A model generated the notes under the pieces. That model saw only the letters and a program-made list of their open reading frames with translations, searched no databases and was not told where the DNA came from. The translations under genes and the position numbers were made by a program. Positions 7,119 through 15,887 of a stretch of 64,000 nucleotides of DNA are shown here, one piece after another (position 1 is the first letter of the stretch; every line of letters begins with the position of its first letter). Origin of the DNA: an uncultured Oscillospiraceae bacterium (lineage in GTDB: Bacteria > Bacillota > Clostridia > Oscillospirales > Oscillospiraceae); contig CAKTNW010000008.1 in the NCBI GenBank assembly GCA_934589145.1, forward strand, positions 1 to 64,000, given 5' to 3'.

Positions 7119-8486
7119 GTGATCGCCGCGGTGCTGGTGCTGCTGAACACCTATCCGCTGCTGCAGTCCCAGACCATGGTGTTCCAGTCCAAGGAGACAT
7201 CCATGAAGAGCTCCGTAAAGCTGATCGAGGCGTCGCTGAGCGGCCTGAAGCAGCTGGACGAGGAGAATGTGTCCAAGGCGCTGAGCTCCATGCGGGACAC
7301 CGGTGTTTCCCGCATCCTGGTGACGGATACGGCGGGCCGCATCCTGTACGACACCCGCGAGGCGAACGGCGCGGTGGGTCTGTACGCCTTCTATACGGAG
7401 ATCGTCCAGGCCCTGGAGGGCTATGACGCCTTTTACTGCAACTACGATTCCACGGCGTTCCTCAGTCGCATGGCCTCGCCGGTGGTGTACCACAACCAGA
7501 TCGTGGGCGCGGTGTATACCTATGAATACGACACCAAGCAGGCGGATATTCTGAAGAGCTTCCAGTCCAACCTGATGAAGATCTCGGCGGTGATCGCCCT
7601 GGGCGTCATCGGCCTGTCCATCCTGCTGAGCCGAGTGCTGACGGCCCAGATCACCGACCTGCTGTCGGCCATCCGCAAGGTGCGGGAGGGCGCGTACAGC
7701 CACCGTGCCGCCGTGACGGGCAGCGACGAGATCAGCCAGATCGCGGCGGAGTTCAACAGCCTGACGGATCGCCTGCAGACCACCGAGGACGCCCGGCGGC
7801 GGTTCGTATCCGACGCCAGCCATGAGTTGAAAACGCCTCTGGCGGGCATCCGGCTGCTGACGGACTCCATTCTGCAGACCGGCGACATGGACGCGGACAC
7901 CACCCGCGAGTTCGTGGGCGACATCGGGCGGGAGGCGGAGCGCCTGACCCGCATTACGGAAAATCTGCTGCGGCTGACCCGGCTGGACAGCGGCGCGGTG
8001 CCGCAGGTGGCGCCGGTGGCGGTGGCCCCGGTGCTGGAGCGGGTGGCCCGGATGCTGGCGGTGCTGGCACGGGAGAAGAACGTGACGCTGACCTACGAGG
8101 CGGCGGAGGACGCGGTGGCCCTGGCCACCGAGGACGATGTCCACCAGATCCTCTATAACCTGATGGACAACGGCATCAAATATTCCGGCACCGACGGCTT
8201 CGTCCACGCCGCCGCGGCGGTGGAGGGCGACTGGGTGGTGCTGACGGTGGAGGACAACGGCATCGGTATCCCGGAGGAGGATCTGCCCCATATCTTCGAG
8301 CGGTTCTACCGGGTGGACAAGATGCGCTCCCGCGCCATCGGCGGCACGGGCCTGGGTCTGTCCATCGTGAAGGACACGGTGGAGAACCGGGGCGGCCGGA
8401 TCACCGCCGGGCCGCGGCAGGGCGGCAGCGGCACGGTGTTCACCGTGTATCTGCCCCGCGCGGAGGAAGGCGGTGAGGACGCGTGA
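7119..8486 (+). CDS. Membrane sensor histidine kinase
   Basis: The kinase has an N-terminal membrane helix, an extracytoplasmic sensor region (about 20-150), a second helix (about 153-172), HAMP (172-225), H-box with His235 in SHELKTPLAG, N-box NLMDNGIKYSG, and G boxes DNGIGIPEEDL and GGTGLGLSI. It would phosphorylate the preceding regulator. The start is uncertain. The frame is open back to 7044 and the family N-terminus should begin near 7080, just after AGGGGG (7071-7076), but no ATG, GTG or TTG lies there. The first usable codon is GTG 7119, inside the first membrane helix and without a ribosome site. Its stop overlaps the next gene as GTGA. Confidence 0.88.
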   Translation: MIAAVLVLLNTYPLLQSQTMVFQSKETSMKSSVKLIEASLSGLKQLDEENVSKALSSMRDTGVSRILVTDTAGRILYDTREANGAVGLYAFYTEIVQALEGYDAFYCNYDSTAFLSRMASPVVYHNQIVGAVYTYEYDTKQADILKSFQSNLMKISAVIALGVIGLSILLSRVLTAQITDLLSAIRKVREGAYSHRAAVTGSDEISQIAAEFNSLTDRLQTTEDARRRFVSDASHELKTPLAGIRLLTDSILQTGDMDADTTREFVGDIGREAERLTRITENLLRLTRLDSGAVPQVAPVAVAPVLERVARMLAVLAREKNVTLTYEAAEDAVALATEDDVHQILYNLMDNGIKYSGTDGFVHAAAAVEGDWVVLTVEDNGIGIPEEDLPHIFERFYRVDKMRSRAIGGTGLGLSIVKDTVENRGGRITAGPRQGGSGTVFTVYLPRAEEGGEDA

Positions 8487-9352
8487 GAGGAAAGCTTTCA
8501 TGTCTCGCGGCACTGGCCCTGGCGCTGTGCCTGCTGGCGGGCTGCGCCGCCGGTACCGTGAGCGGCAGGGACGGCCTGCGGCTGTACTACGCCGTGCCGC
8601 TGGATACCCATCCCGGCGGCGACGCCATCGACAGCGTGACGGTGGACTGGAACAGCCTGCCGGAGGGTGACAAGACGGCACGGGTGGCGGCGGTGCTGGC
8701 GCTGCTGATGGGCGAATGCCACGAAAAGGGCTTCCAGAGCCCCATCCCTGCTGGAACCACGCTGCGCTCGGCGGAGGTGAAGGGCAGCACCGCATGGGTG
8801 GACTTCACCGGAAGCTATGGCCAGCTCAGCGGCATGGATCTGACCATCGCCGACTACTGCGTGGCGCTGTCCCTGACGCAGCTGGACGGCGTGTACGCGG
8901 TGCGCATCACCGTCAACGGCCAGGAGCTGGCCTATCGGGACAGCAACCTGTTCCTGGCCAGCGACGTGCTGCTGACCTCTATGGACGACGTGGTGCGGAT
9001 GCTGACGGCCCAGCTCTACTTCCCGGACGGCGAGGGTGCGCTGGTGCCGGAGGAGCGGCTGCTGACCCAGTACGAGGGCCAGTCGGCGGCGGACGTGGTG
9101 CTGGCCGCTTTGGCGGACGGCCCCACGGAGGACGGCCTGCTGCCGCTGATCCCGGAGAACGTGGAGGGCATCACCGCCCGTGTGGAGGGCGGTGTGTGCC
9201 AGCTGAACCTGCCGTCCGAGGTGATCGCGGCCATGGACACGGATGCCGCCGGAGAGATGGAGCAGGGCATCGCCGCCTCGCTGCTGTCTCTGGAGGGTGT
9301 GTCCGCCGTACAGATCTACACCGACGGCGTGTATGTGGATGTATATGAATGA
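8483..9352 (+). CDS. GerMN-domain lipoprotein
   Basis: A 289-residue lipoprotein with signal peptide and lipobox LLAGC (Cys21), followed by two GerMN-type repeats (about 75-160 and 205-289; each contains an A-x-V-[DN] strand such as TAWVDFTG and VCQLNL). GerM-like proteins act in spore cortex formation or germination, and related domains occur in LpqB-type partners of two-component kinases. The GTG start overlaps the kinase stop by four bases, so it is coupled to the signalling pair and may be its extracytoplasmic accessory. That role is inferred. A terminator follows at once. Confidence 0.85.
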   Translation: MRGKLSCLAALALALCLLAGCAAGTVSGRDGLRLYYAVPLDTHPGGDAIDSVTVDWNSLPEGDKTARVAAVLALLMGECHEKGFQSPIPAGTTLRSAEVKGSTAWVDFTGSYGQLSGMDLTIADYCVALSLTQLDGVYAVRITVNGQELAYRDSNLFLASDVLLTSMDDVVRMLTAQLYFPDGEGALVPEERLLTQYEGQSAADVVLAALADGPTEDGLLPLIPENVEGITARVEGGVCQLNLPSEVIAAMDTDAAGEMEQGIAASLLSLEGVSAVQIYTDGVYVDVYE

Positions 9353-9353
9353 G

Positions 9354-9386
9354 AAAGAGGCTCTGACCATCGGTCAGAGCCTCTTT
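9354..9386 (+). terminator. Terminator of the two-component operon
   Basis: AAAGAGGCTCTGACC, loop ATC and the full complement are followed by TTTTT. It also faces tsaD from the other side. Confidence 0.85.
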
Positions 9387-9426
9387 TTGATATAAGGTAC
9401 CTGCGGACGGTCCGGATACCCCGCCC

Positions 9427-10443
9427 TCAGAACCGCGCGGCGTCCAGTTCCATGGTGGCGTAGCCGTTGAGGGTCATGTCGCCCCGGACGCCGGACTGGT
9501 ACTCATAGTAGCCCTGGGCGCCGATCATGGCGCCGTTGTCGCCGCACCATTTCAGCGGCGGCAGATAGAGCTTCACGCCCCGTCTTTCGCACAGTCTTTG
9601 CAGGTCGGCGCGGATGATGGAGTTGGCGGCCACGCCGCCTGCCGCCACCAGCACGGTGCGGCCCGTCTGCTCCAGCGCCAGGGCCGCACGCTCCGTCAGC
9701 TCGTCGCTGACGGCCTGGGTGAAGTCCCGGGCCAGGGCGGGCTCGTCCAGGGGTTCGCCCTTCTGCTGGGCGTTGTGGGCCAGATTCACCACGGCGGTTT
9801 TCAAGCCCGAGAAGCTCATGTCCAGCGGCGCGCCGTCCACATGGGCGCGGGGCAGGGTATACACCCCGCCGGAGGATTGCTGTGCAAGCTGATCCATGGG
9901 CTTGCCGCCGGGATAGGGCAGGCCCAGCACACGGGCGGCCTTGTCGAAGCACTCGCCCGCCGCGTCGTCACGGGTGGCGCCCAGCACCTTCATGTCGGTG
10001 TAGTCCGCCACATCCACGATCAGCGTGTTGCCGCCGGAGATGGCCAGCGCCAGGAACGGCGGCTCCAGCTCCGGAAAGGCCAGATAGTTGGCGGCGATGT
10101 GGCCCCGCACATGGTGCACCGGCACCAGCGGCACGCCCAGCGCCCACGCGGCGGACTTGGCGAAGCTGACGCCCACCAGCACCGCGCCGATCAGCCCCGG
10201 CGCGTAGGTGACGGCCACCGCGTCGATGTCCCGCTTCGTCAGTCCCGCGTCACGGAGGGCCTGATCCGTCAGTCCGGCGATGGCCTCCACATGCTTGCGG
10301 GAGGCGATCTCCGGCACCACGCCGCCATAGAGGGCGTGCATGTCCGCCTGGGAGAGAATGGCGTCGGAGAGCACCTTGCGGCCATCCTGCACCACCGCCA
10401 CGGCGGTCTCGTCGCAGGAGGATTCAAAAGCCAGTATGTTCAT
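9427..10443 (-). CDS. tsaD: tRNA N6-adenosine threonylcarbamoyltransferase
   Basis: TsaD transfers the threonylcarbamoyl group to A37 of tRNAs that read ANN codons, working with TsaB and TsaE. The 338-residue protein starts MNILAFESSCDETA, has the metal-binding pair His111 and His115 in HHVRGH, the ISGGNT nucleotide loop and a C-terminal GGVAAN segment, all standard for the family. Its start overlaps the stop of rimI by four bases, the usual rimI-tsaD order. tsaB and tsaE are not visible here. Confidence 0.96.
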   Translation of the reverse strand: MNILAFESSCDETAVAVVQDGRKVLSDAILSQADMHALYGGVVPEIASRKHVEAIAGLTDQALRDAGLTKRDIDAVAVTYAPGLIGAVLVGVSFAKSAAWALGVPLVPVHHVRGHIAANYLAFPELEPPFLALAISGGNTLIVDVADYTDMKVLGATRDDAAGECFDKAARVLGLPYPGGKPMDQLAQQSSGGVYTLPRAHVDGAPLDMSFSGLKTAVVNLAHNAQQKGEPLDEPALARDFTQAVSDELTERAALALEQTGRTVLVAAGGVAANSIIRADLQRLCERRGVKLYLPPLKWCGDNGAMIGAQGYYEYQSGVRGDMTLNGYATMELDAARF

Positions 10444-10910
10444 GCGTTCGCCTCCTCAAAATCCCGGGTCAGGATCAAAGCGTCCTCCTTGGGAAGGTCA
10501 TAGTAGTTACGCCGCCGTCCCCGCTCCGTAAAGCCGAAGGACTGGTAGAGGGCGATGGCCGCGGCGTTGCTGGGCCGCACCTCCAGCGTCAGGAACGCCA
10601 GATGCTGCCCCGCCGCGAAGTCACAGAACACCTTCAGAAGCTTGGCGGCGATGCCCTGGCGGCGGTATTCCGGGAACACCGCCACGTTGGTGATATAGCC
10701 CTCGTCCGCCGCCACCAGCAGTCCGGCGTAGCCCACCACCTTGCCGGTCACGGCGTCCAGCGCCGTCAGGAAGGCGGCGCACTGGTTTTCCAGCTCCTCG
10801 GCCAGCATATTGCGGGACCAGGGGCGGGAGAAGCACACCCGCTCCAGCGCCGCGATCTCGTCCAGATGATCGGCGTTCATGGGCACGATCTTTACCTGTA
10901 TCTTTTCCAT
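10440..10910 (-). CDS. rimI: Ribosomal-protein-alanine N-acetyltransferase
   Basis: A 156-residue GNAT acetyltransferase. The acetyl-CoA loop is seen as EYRRQGIAAKLL (about residue 80), with strand LEVRPSNAAAIALYQSFGF after it, the RimI hallmark. It is expected to acetylate the N-terminal Ala of ribosomal protein S18. It lies directly upstream of tsaD and overlaps it. Between it and polA lies one degenerate GTAGGGCGG palindrome (10965-10992). Confidence 0.88.
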   Translation of the reverse strand: MEKIQVKIVPMNADHLDEIAALERVCFSRPWSRNMLAEELENQCAAFLTALDAVTGKVVGYAGLLVAADEGYITNVAVFPEYRRQGIAAKLLKVFCDFAAGQHLAFLTLEVRPSNAAAIALYQSFGFTERGRRRNYYDLPKEDALILTRDFEEANA

Positions 10911-10992
10911 AGTATTTAACCTGCTTTTTCAGATTTTTGCGTGCCGCTGTGTACGAAAATCGTGTAGCGGGCGGGCTAGAACTCCGCCCTAC

Positions 10993-13656
10993 TCAGCCTT
11001 TTGCGTCCAGCCAGTTCTTGCCGCTGTGGGCCTCGGCGGTTAGGGGAACGGCCAGGGCCGCCACCTGCTCCATCTCCTGCCGCAGCAGCTTCTCCACCGC
11101 TTCACGCTCTTCCTCCGGGCACTCCACGATCAGCTCGTCGTGCACCTGCATGATGAGCCTGGCCTGCAGGCCCTCACGGCGCAGACGGTCATAGACCCGG
11201 AGCATGGCCAGCTTCATGATGTCCGCCGCCGTACCCTGAATGGGCATGTTCAGCGCCACCCGCTCGCCAAAGGAGCGCTGGATGAAATTGGAGGACTTCA
11301 GCTCTGGCAGCGCCCGGCGGCGGTGGTACAGCGTCTCCACATACCCCTGCTCCTTGGCCTTTTCCACGATGTCGGTCATGTACTGCTTCACGCCGGGGTA
11401 GGTGGCGAAGTAGCGCTCCATATAGTCCTTGGCCTCCGCCACCGTCACCTGGATGTCCTGGCTGAGAGAGAAGGCGGACATGCCGTACACGATGCCGAAG
11501 TTCACCGCCTTGGCGCGGGAGCGCATCTGATGGGTGACCTCGCTCTCCGGCACATGGAACACCTTTGCCGCCGTGACGGTGTGGAAATCCGCGCCGGACA
11601 GGAACGCCTGCTGCATGGCCTCGTCCCCGGCCATGTGGGCCAGCAGCCGCAGCTCAATCTGGGAGTAGTCCGCGTCCACCAGCACATTGCCGTCCCCGGC
11701 GATGAACAGGCGGCGGATCTCGCTGCCCAGCTCGGTGCGGGTGGGGATGTTTTGCAGATTCGGCTCCGTGGAGCTGAGGCGGCCTGTGGCCGTCACCGTC
11801 ATCTGGAAGCTGGTGCGCACCCGTCCGTCGGGGGACACCGCCCGCAGCAGGCCGTCGGCATAGGTGGAGCGCAGTTTGGCATACTGCCGGTATTCCAGCA
11901 CCTTGTCCACGATGGGCGCCTCGTACCGCAGCTTTTCCAGCACCTCGGCATTGGTGGACCAGCCGGTTTTTGTCTTTTTCCCGTGGGGAAGCTGCAATTT
12001 GTCAAAGAGGATGGCCCCCAACTGCTTGGGGGAGTTGATGTTGAAGGTCTCGCCCGCCATGTCGTAGATGGACTGCTCCAGCGTCACGATCCGCTGCTGC
12101 AGATCCTCGCCGAACCGGGCCAGGGCCGCGCCGTCGATGCGGAAGCCCGCCAGCTCCATCTCCGCCAGCACCCGGCACAGGGGCAGCTCCATCTCGTGGA
12201 GCAGCGCCGTCATGTTCAGCTCCTCCAGCCGGGGCGGCAGCACCTCGTACAGGGCGGCGACGGCGCTGGTATAGCTGCACAGGGCCGCCTCCGCCGCAGC
12301 GTCGTTCCCCAGCAGGGAGAAGGCATCCTTCTCCAGATGGGCCGGGGCGGGCAGCTCCGCGCCACAGTAGGCCACAAACAGCCGCTGCAGGTCATACCCT
12401 CCGGCGGTGGCGTCCAGCAGATAGCCCGCCAGCGCCGTGTCGAAGACAAAGCCCTCGGCAGGAAGGCCACGCTCCAGCAGGGCGCGGGTCAGATCCTTCA
12501 CATTGTGGGCCGCCTTGGCGATATCGCAGCTGAAGAGGCCCCGCAGTAGGGCATCCCAGTCGCCGCCGAAGCGGTCGAACCGCAGGATGGCCGTCAGGCT
12601 GCTGCGCTCGTCGATGTCGCAGGCCACCGCCAGCACGGAGAGGTCGGCAAGGCCGTACACCGCCACATGGGGCGCCTTCCGCCACAGCGCCAACAGCCGC
12701 GCGGTGTCGGCGTCGGTCTCCGGCGTCTCCACGGTGGCCACATAGTCCTCGTCGTGGGTGACGGCCGCCGGTTCCGGCGCGGGCGCGGAGGGTGTCAGGC
12801 CGTACTTCTTGATGAGCTTGGTGAATTCCAGCTTTACGAACAGGTCGTAAAGCTCCGGCTTATAGGGCTGGCACAGGGCGTCCTCCGGGTCGAACTCCAG
12901 GGGCGCGTCGGTGACGATGGTGGCCAGCCAGTAGCTGCGGCGGGCGGACTCCTCCCCCTCCGCCAGCTTCCGCAGTGCGGCGGGCTTGGCCTCCACCTCC
13001 GGCATGGCGGCGTACAGCGCGTCGATGCTGCCGTAGCGCTGCACCAGGGCCGTGGCGGTCTTTTCGCCGATGCCCGGCACGCCGGGGATATTGTCGCTGC
13101 TGTCGCCCATCAGGGCCTTCAGGTCGATCATATGGATGGGGTCGAAGCCGTACTGCTCCCGGAACAGGGCGGGGGTCATATCGGCGGTGGAGGTCTGGCC
13201 CATGCGGGAGGTCACCAGCTTCACCCGCGTGCGGTCGGTGATGAGCTGCAGGCTGTCCCGGTCGCCGGTGACGATGACGCACTCCCAGCCCCGCTTTTCG
13301 CACCGGCGGGAGATGGTGCCCAGCAGGTCGTCGGCCTCATAGCCCACCATCTCGTAGCAAGGGATGGACATGGCGCACAGCACCTGCTTCATCACCGGCA
13401 TCTGCTGGGCAAGCTCGTCGGGCATGCCCTTGCGGGTGGCCTTGTAGCTGGCGTCCGCCTCGTGCCGGAAGGTGGGCTCCTTCCGGTCAAAGGCCACGCA
13501 CAGCGCCTCAGGCTGTTCCTCGTCGGTGAACCGCTGGAGCATATTCAAAAAGCCGAAAATGGCGTTGGTATACAGTCCGTCCCGGGTGGTCAGGGGCTTC
13601 ACGCCGTAAAAGGCGCGGTTGATGATGCTGTTGCCGTCAAGAACCATCAGTTTCAT
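10993..13656 (-). CDS. polA: DNA polymerase I
   Basis: The 887-residue polymerase has an N-terminal 5'-3' exonuclease/flap domain (MVLDGNSIINRAFYG, later GDSSDNIPGVPGIGEKTA), a middle region in the place of the 3'-5' exonuclease but poor in its metal-binding acids, and a family A polymerase domain with motif A DADYSQIELR, the O-helix RSRAKAVNFGIVYG and motif C MQVHDELI. It fills gaps in DNA repair and removes RNA primers. The ATG at 13656 is chosen because AAGGAGG precedes it. The longer frame to 13686 has no ribosome site. Confidence 0.96.
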   Translation of the reverse strand: MKLMVLDGNSIINRAFYGVKPLTTRDGLYTNAIFGFLNMLQRFTDEEQPEALCVAFDRKEPTFRHEADASYKATRKGMPDELAQQMPVMKQVLCAMSIPCYEMVGYEADDLLGTISRRCEKRGWECVIVTGDRDSLQLITDRTRVKLVTSRMGQTSTADMTPALFREQYGFDPIHMIDLKALMGDSSDNIPGVPGIGEKTATALVQRYGSIDALYAAMPEVEAKPAALRKLAEGEESARRSYWLATIVTDAPLEFDPEDALCQPYKPELYDLFVKLEFTKLIKKYGLTPSAPAPEPAAVTHDEDYVATVETPETDADTARLLALWRKAPHVAVYGLADLSVLAVACDIDERSSLTAILRFDRFGGDWDALLRGLFSCDIAKAAHNVKDLTRALLERGLPAEGFVFDTALAGYLLDATAGGYDLQRLFVAYCGAELPAPAHLEKDAFSLLGNDAAAEAALCSYTSAVAALYEVLPPRLEELNMTALLHEMELPLCRVLAEMELAGFRIDGAALARFGEDLQQRIVTLEQSIYDMAGETFNINSPKQLGAILFDKLQLPHGKKTKTGWSTNAEVLEKLRYEAPIVDKVLEYRQYAKLRSTYADGLLRAVSPDGRVRTSFQMTVTATGRLSSTEPNLQNIPTRTELGSEIRRLFIAGDGNVLVDADYSQIELRLLAHMAGDEAMQQAFLSGADFHTVTAAKVFHVPESEVTHQMRSRAKAVNFGIVYGMSAFSLSQDIQVTVAEAKDYMERYFATYPGVKQYMTDIVEKAKEQGYVETLYHRRRALPELKSSNFIQRSFGERVALNMPIQGTAADIMKLAMLRVYDRLRREGLQARLIMQVHDELIVECPEEEREAVEKLLRQEMEQVAALAVPLTAEAHSGKNWLDAKG

Positions 13657-13696
13657 GGTCGGCCTCCTTGTGGGGTCAGATTTCACATAATACTTT

Positions 13697-13725
13697 ATTA
13701 TAGTCTATTTTCCGGCAAAACACAA
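13697..13725 (-). promoter_or_regulatory. Promoter of polA
   Basis: Minus strand TTGTGT (13720-13725), a 17-bp spacer and a perfect TATAAT (13697-13702), 41 bp before the start codon. Confidence 0.6.
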
Positions 13726-13734
13726 CCTCCGCTC

Positions 13735-13762
13735 TTGACAGTTTTTCCTTTTGTGATAGTAT
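13735..13762 (+). promoter_or_regulatory. Promoter of the ankyrin gene
   Basis: A perfect TTGACA (13735-13740), a 16-bp spacer and TAGTAT (13757-13762). It is back to back with the polA promoter. Confidence 0.55.
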
Positions 13763-13807
13763 GGAGTGGATTTATCGTATCTCGCAAGATCTGTGACAGG
13801 AGGCGCT

Positions 13808-14662
13808 ATGAACAAGCCTTTTATCCGAAAAATACTTGAAGTGACGCTTGCGGTGCTGCTGGTGGTGTGTATCGCCCTGCTGACGTTTTACTTCGTCAAC
13901 TGCTATCAGTCGAAGAAGCTGGTAGAGGCGATCAGGCAAAAAGATCTTCCGAAAGTAGAGTATATCGTGGAGAAATATCCCCATTGTGTCAATACGTTTC
14001 CGTCAGTGAGTTCACATTGGTGGCGAGCCGTAATGGGCATAGTAGCCGATTTTCCACTGGTAGAAGCGTGCGGGATCGGAGATACAGAAATTGTCAGATA
14101 TCTTGTAGAACACGGTGCGGATGTGAACTGCGATGATGGTTATTCGCCGTTGAGCGTGACACTTATTGGAAAACCGGAAGGCTGGCGCGATACATTTCAC
14201 TATTTGATCGACTGTGGAGCGAATGTGGACTACATAACGGCGTCCCACACAACATCTGTGGAGGATGCCGTAAGATATAAGTACTGTAAGAGTGATGTCG
14301 ATATAGACGAGGTGTGCGATGTTGTCCGTTACTTATTGAAGCATGGCGCACCCAGTAAGGATGACGTTATGGACGCGCTTTGCCGATGCGCAGAGCAGGA
14401 CAGCCGCAGTATCCCAGTTATGGAAATATTGATGAAGGAAGGGCGTATAGGGGTCAACGACAAAGGCTGGAAGAGTAATACACCGTTAATGTATGCGGCG
14501 GCCTATGGCGATGCCGAAACGGTCGAATACCTGCTGTCGTGCGGCGCGGACGTAGATGCCGTGGATGATGACGGCGAAACGGCGATAGATTGGGCCGAGC
14601 GAAACGGGCGAACCGACATTTTGTTATTGCTGAAAGACCACAAAGAAACCATTCCCGATTGA
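13808..14662 (+). CDS. Membrane-anchored ankyrin-repeat protein
   Basis: The 284-residue protein has one N-terminal membrane helix (about 10-32) and then ankyrin-type helix pairs (IGDTEIVRYLVEHGADVN, YGDAETVEYLLSCGADVD, NGRTDILLLLKD), which mediate protein contacts. With a short positive N-terminus the repeats probably face outward or lie at the membrane surface. The start at 13808 follows GACAGGAGGCGCT. Its base composition is clearly richer in A and T than the genes on both sides, with rare codons such as ATA and AGA, so recent transfer is likely. No partner is evident. It is a lone gene between polA and a transporter. Confidence 0.8.
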   Translation: MNKPFIRKILEVTLAVLLVVCIALLTFYFVNCYQSKKLVEAIRQKDLPKVEYIVEKYPHCVNTFPSVSSHWWRAVMGIVADFPLVEACGIGDTEIVRYLVEHGADVNCDDGYSPLSVTLIGKPEGWRDTFHYLIDCGANVDYITASHTTSVEDAVRYKYCKSDVDIDEVCDVVRYLLKHGAPSKDDVMDALCRCAEQDSRSIPVMEILMKEGRIGVNDKGWKSNTPLMYAAAYGDAETVEYLLSCGADVDAVDDDGETAIDWAERNGRTDILLLLKDHKETIPD

Positions 14663-14684
14663 ATAGATTGAATAGAGGTCAACT

Positions 14685-15887
14685 ATGGACAAGCTTGCCA
14701 GACAAGTGGATATTCACCATGCCGTGATGCAGGGCAGCTATTTTGCCGGATTCTCCGCCATATGGGGCTTCGGGCCGGTGCTGCTGCTGTACCATGGGCT
14801 GAGCAACAGCACGCTGGGCGTGATCACGTCCCTGGCGCTGGTGCTGCCGCTGCTGATCCAGCCGGCGCTGGCCTCCCTGTCGGACGCCGATCCCCGGTGG
14901 ACCAGCCGCCGCCTGGCGCTGGTGCTGTCGCTGATCACGTTGGCGGCGGCGGTGGCCATGACGCTGCTGCCGGGGCAGAAAGCCGTGCAGGTGGTCAGCT
15001 ACGCCGTCATCGGCGTCATGCTGGTGTGTACGGCGCCCTTCTTCAACAGTATGGTGATGGAGTACCATCTGCGGGGCGTCAACATCAACTACGGCATTGG
15101 CCGGGGCACCGGCTCCACCACCTATGCCATCGTGGCGCTGGTGATGGGCTTTGTGCTGGAGCGCCGCAGTCCTACGGTGATCCTGCCGGTGCTGCTGGCG
15201 GCGCTGGCGGTGCAGATCGCCGCCGTCTGGAGCTTCCGCTATCCGCTGCCGCCCGCGCCTGCGGCCCAGGAGGGTGAGCCGCCCCAGGTGCTGGGGGTGT
15301 GGGGCCTGCTGCGGAAGTATCCGGCCTTTTCCGTGATGCTGGTGGGCTGCGCCCTGCTGCAGGGCGGCCACAACGCCTGCAATACCTATATGATCCACAT
15401 CGCCAGCAAGGTGGGAGCGGGCGAGGGCCTGATGGGCGTCATCCTGGCGGTGTCGGCCTTTGCGGAGCTGCCTGCCATGGCGCTGTTTCCCCGGATGCAC
15501 CGCCGGTTCAGCCTGCGGACGCTGTTCCTGGTGTGCGCCGCCGCCTTCGTGGGAAAGAACGTGCTGTTTCTGCTGGCCCAGTCGCCGGTGCTGCTGTATC
15601 TGGCGGCGGCGCTGCAGTTCTTTGAGTTCGGCATCTTCCTGCCGGCCACGGTGTATTACGCAGCGGAGACGCTGGACGCGGCCAATCAGGCCAAGGGCCA
15701 GGGCCTGATCCATGTATTTTCCAACGGCGTGGGCCCGGCGGTGATGACCGCCATCGGCGGACGTCTTATTGACCGCGCCGGCATCAACACCATGGTGGCG
15801 GCCATGGCCGCCGCGGCGCTGGTGGGCTTTTTCGTGGTGGCGCTGGCCACCTCGCGGCATTTTGACAAGAGGAGCGTAGAGAAATGA
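14685..15887 (+). CDS. Major facilitator superfamily transporter
   Basis: A 400-residue membrane protein with about 12 predicted helices in two halves, split by a cytoplasmic loop near residue 195. It starts MDKLARQVDIHHAVMQGSYF and resembles the MFS_1-like/LacY-type branch that takes up sugars or nucleosides. The substrate cannot be read. Its last codons overlap the start of the AEC permease (15884) by four bases, so the two are one transcription unit. Base composition returns to the high-GC level of the host. Confidence 0.82.
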   Translation: MDKLARQVDIHHAVMQGSYFAGFSAIWGFGPVLLLYHGLSNSTLGVITSLALVLPLLIQPALASLSDADPRWTSRRLALVLSLITLAAAVAMTLLPGQKAVQVVSYAVIGVMLVCTAPFFNSMVMEYHLRGVNINYGIGRGTGSTTYAIVALVMGFVLERRSPTVILPVLLAALAVQIAAVWSFRYPLPPAPAAQEGEPPQVLGVWGLLRKYPAFSVMLVGCALLQGGHNACNTYMIHIASKVGAGEGLMGVILAVSAFAELPAMALFPRMHRRFSLRTLFLVCAAAFVGKNVLFLLAQSPVLLYLAAALQFFEFGIFLPATVYYAAETLDAANQAKGQGLIHVFSNGVGPAVMTAIGGRLIDRAGINTMVAAMAAAALVGFFVVALATSRHFDKRSVEK

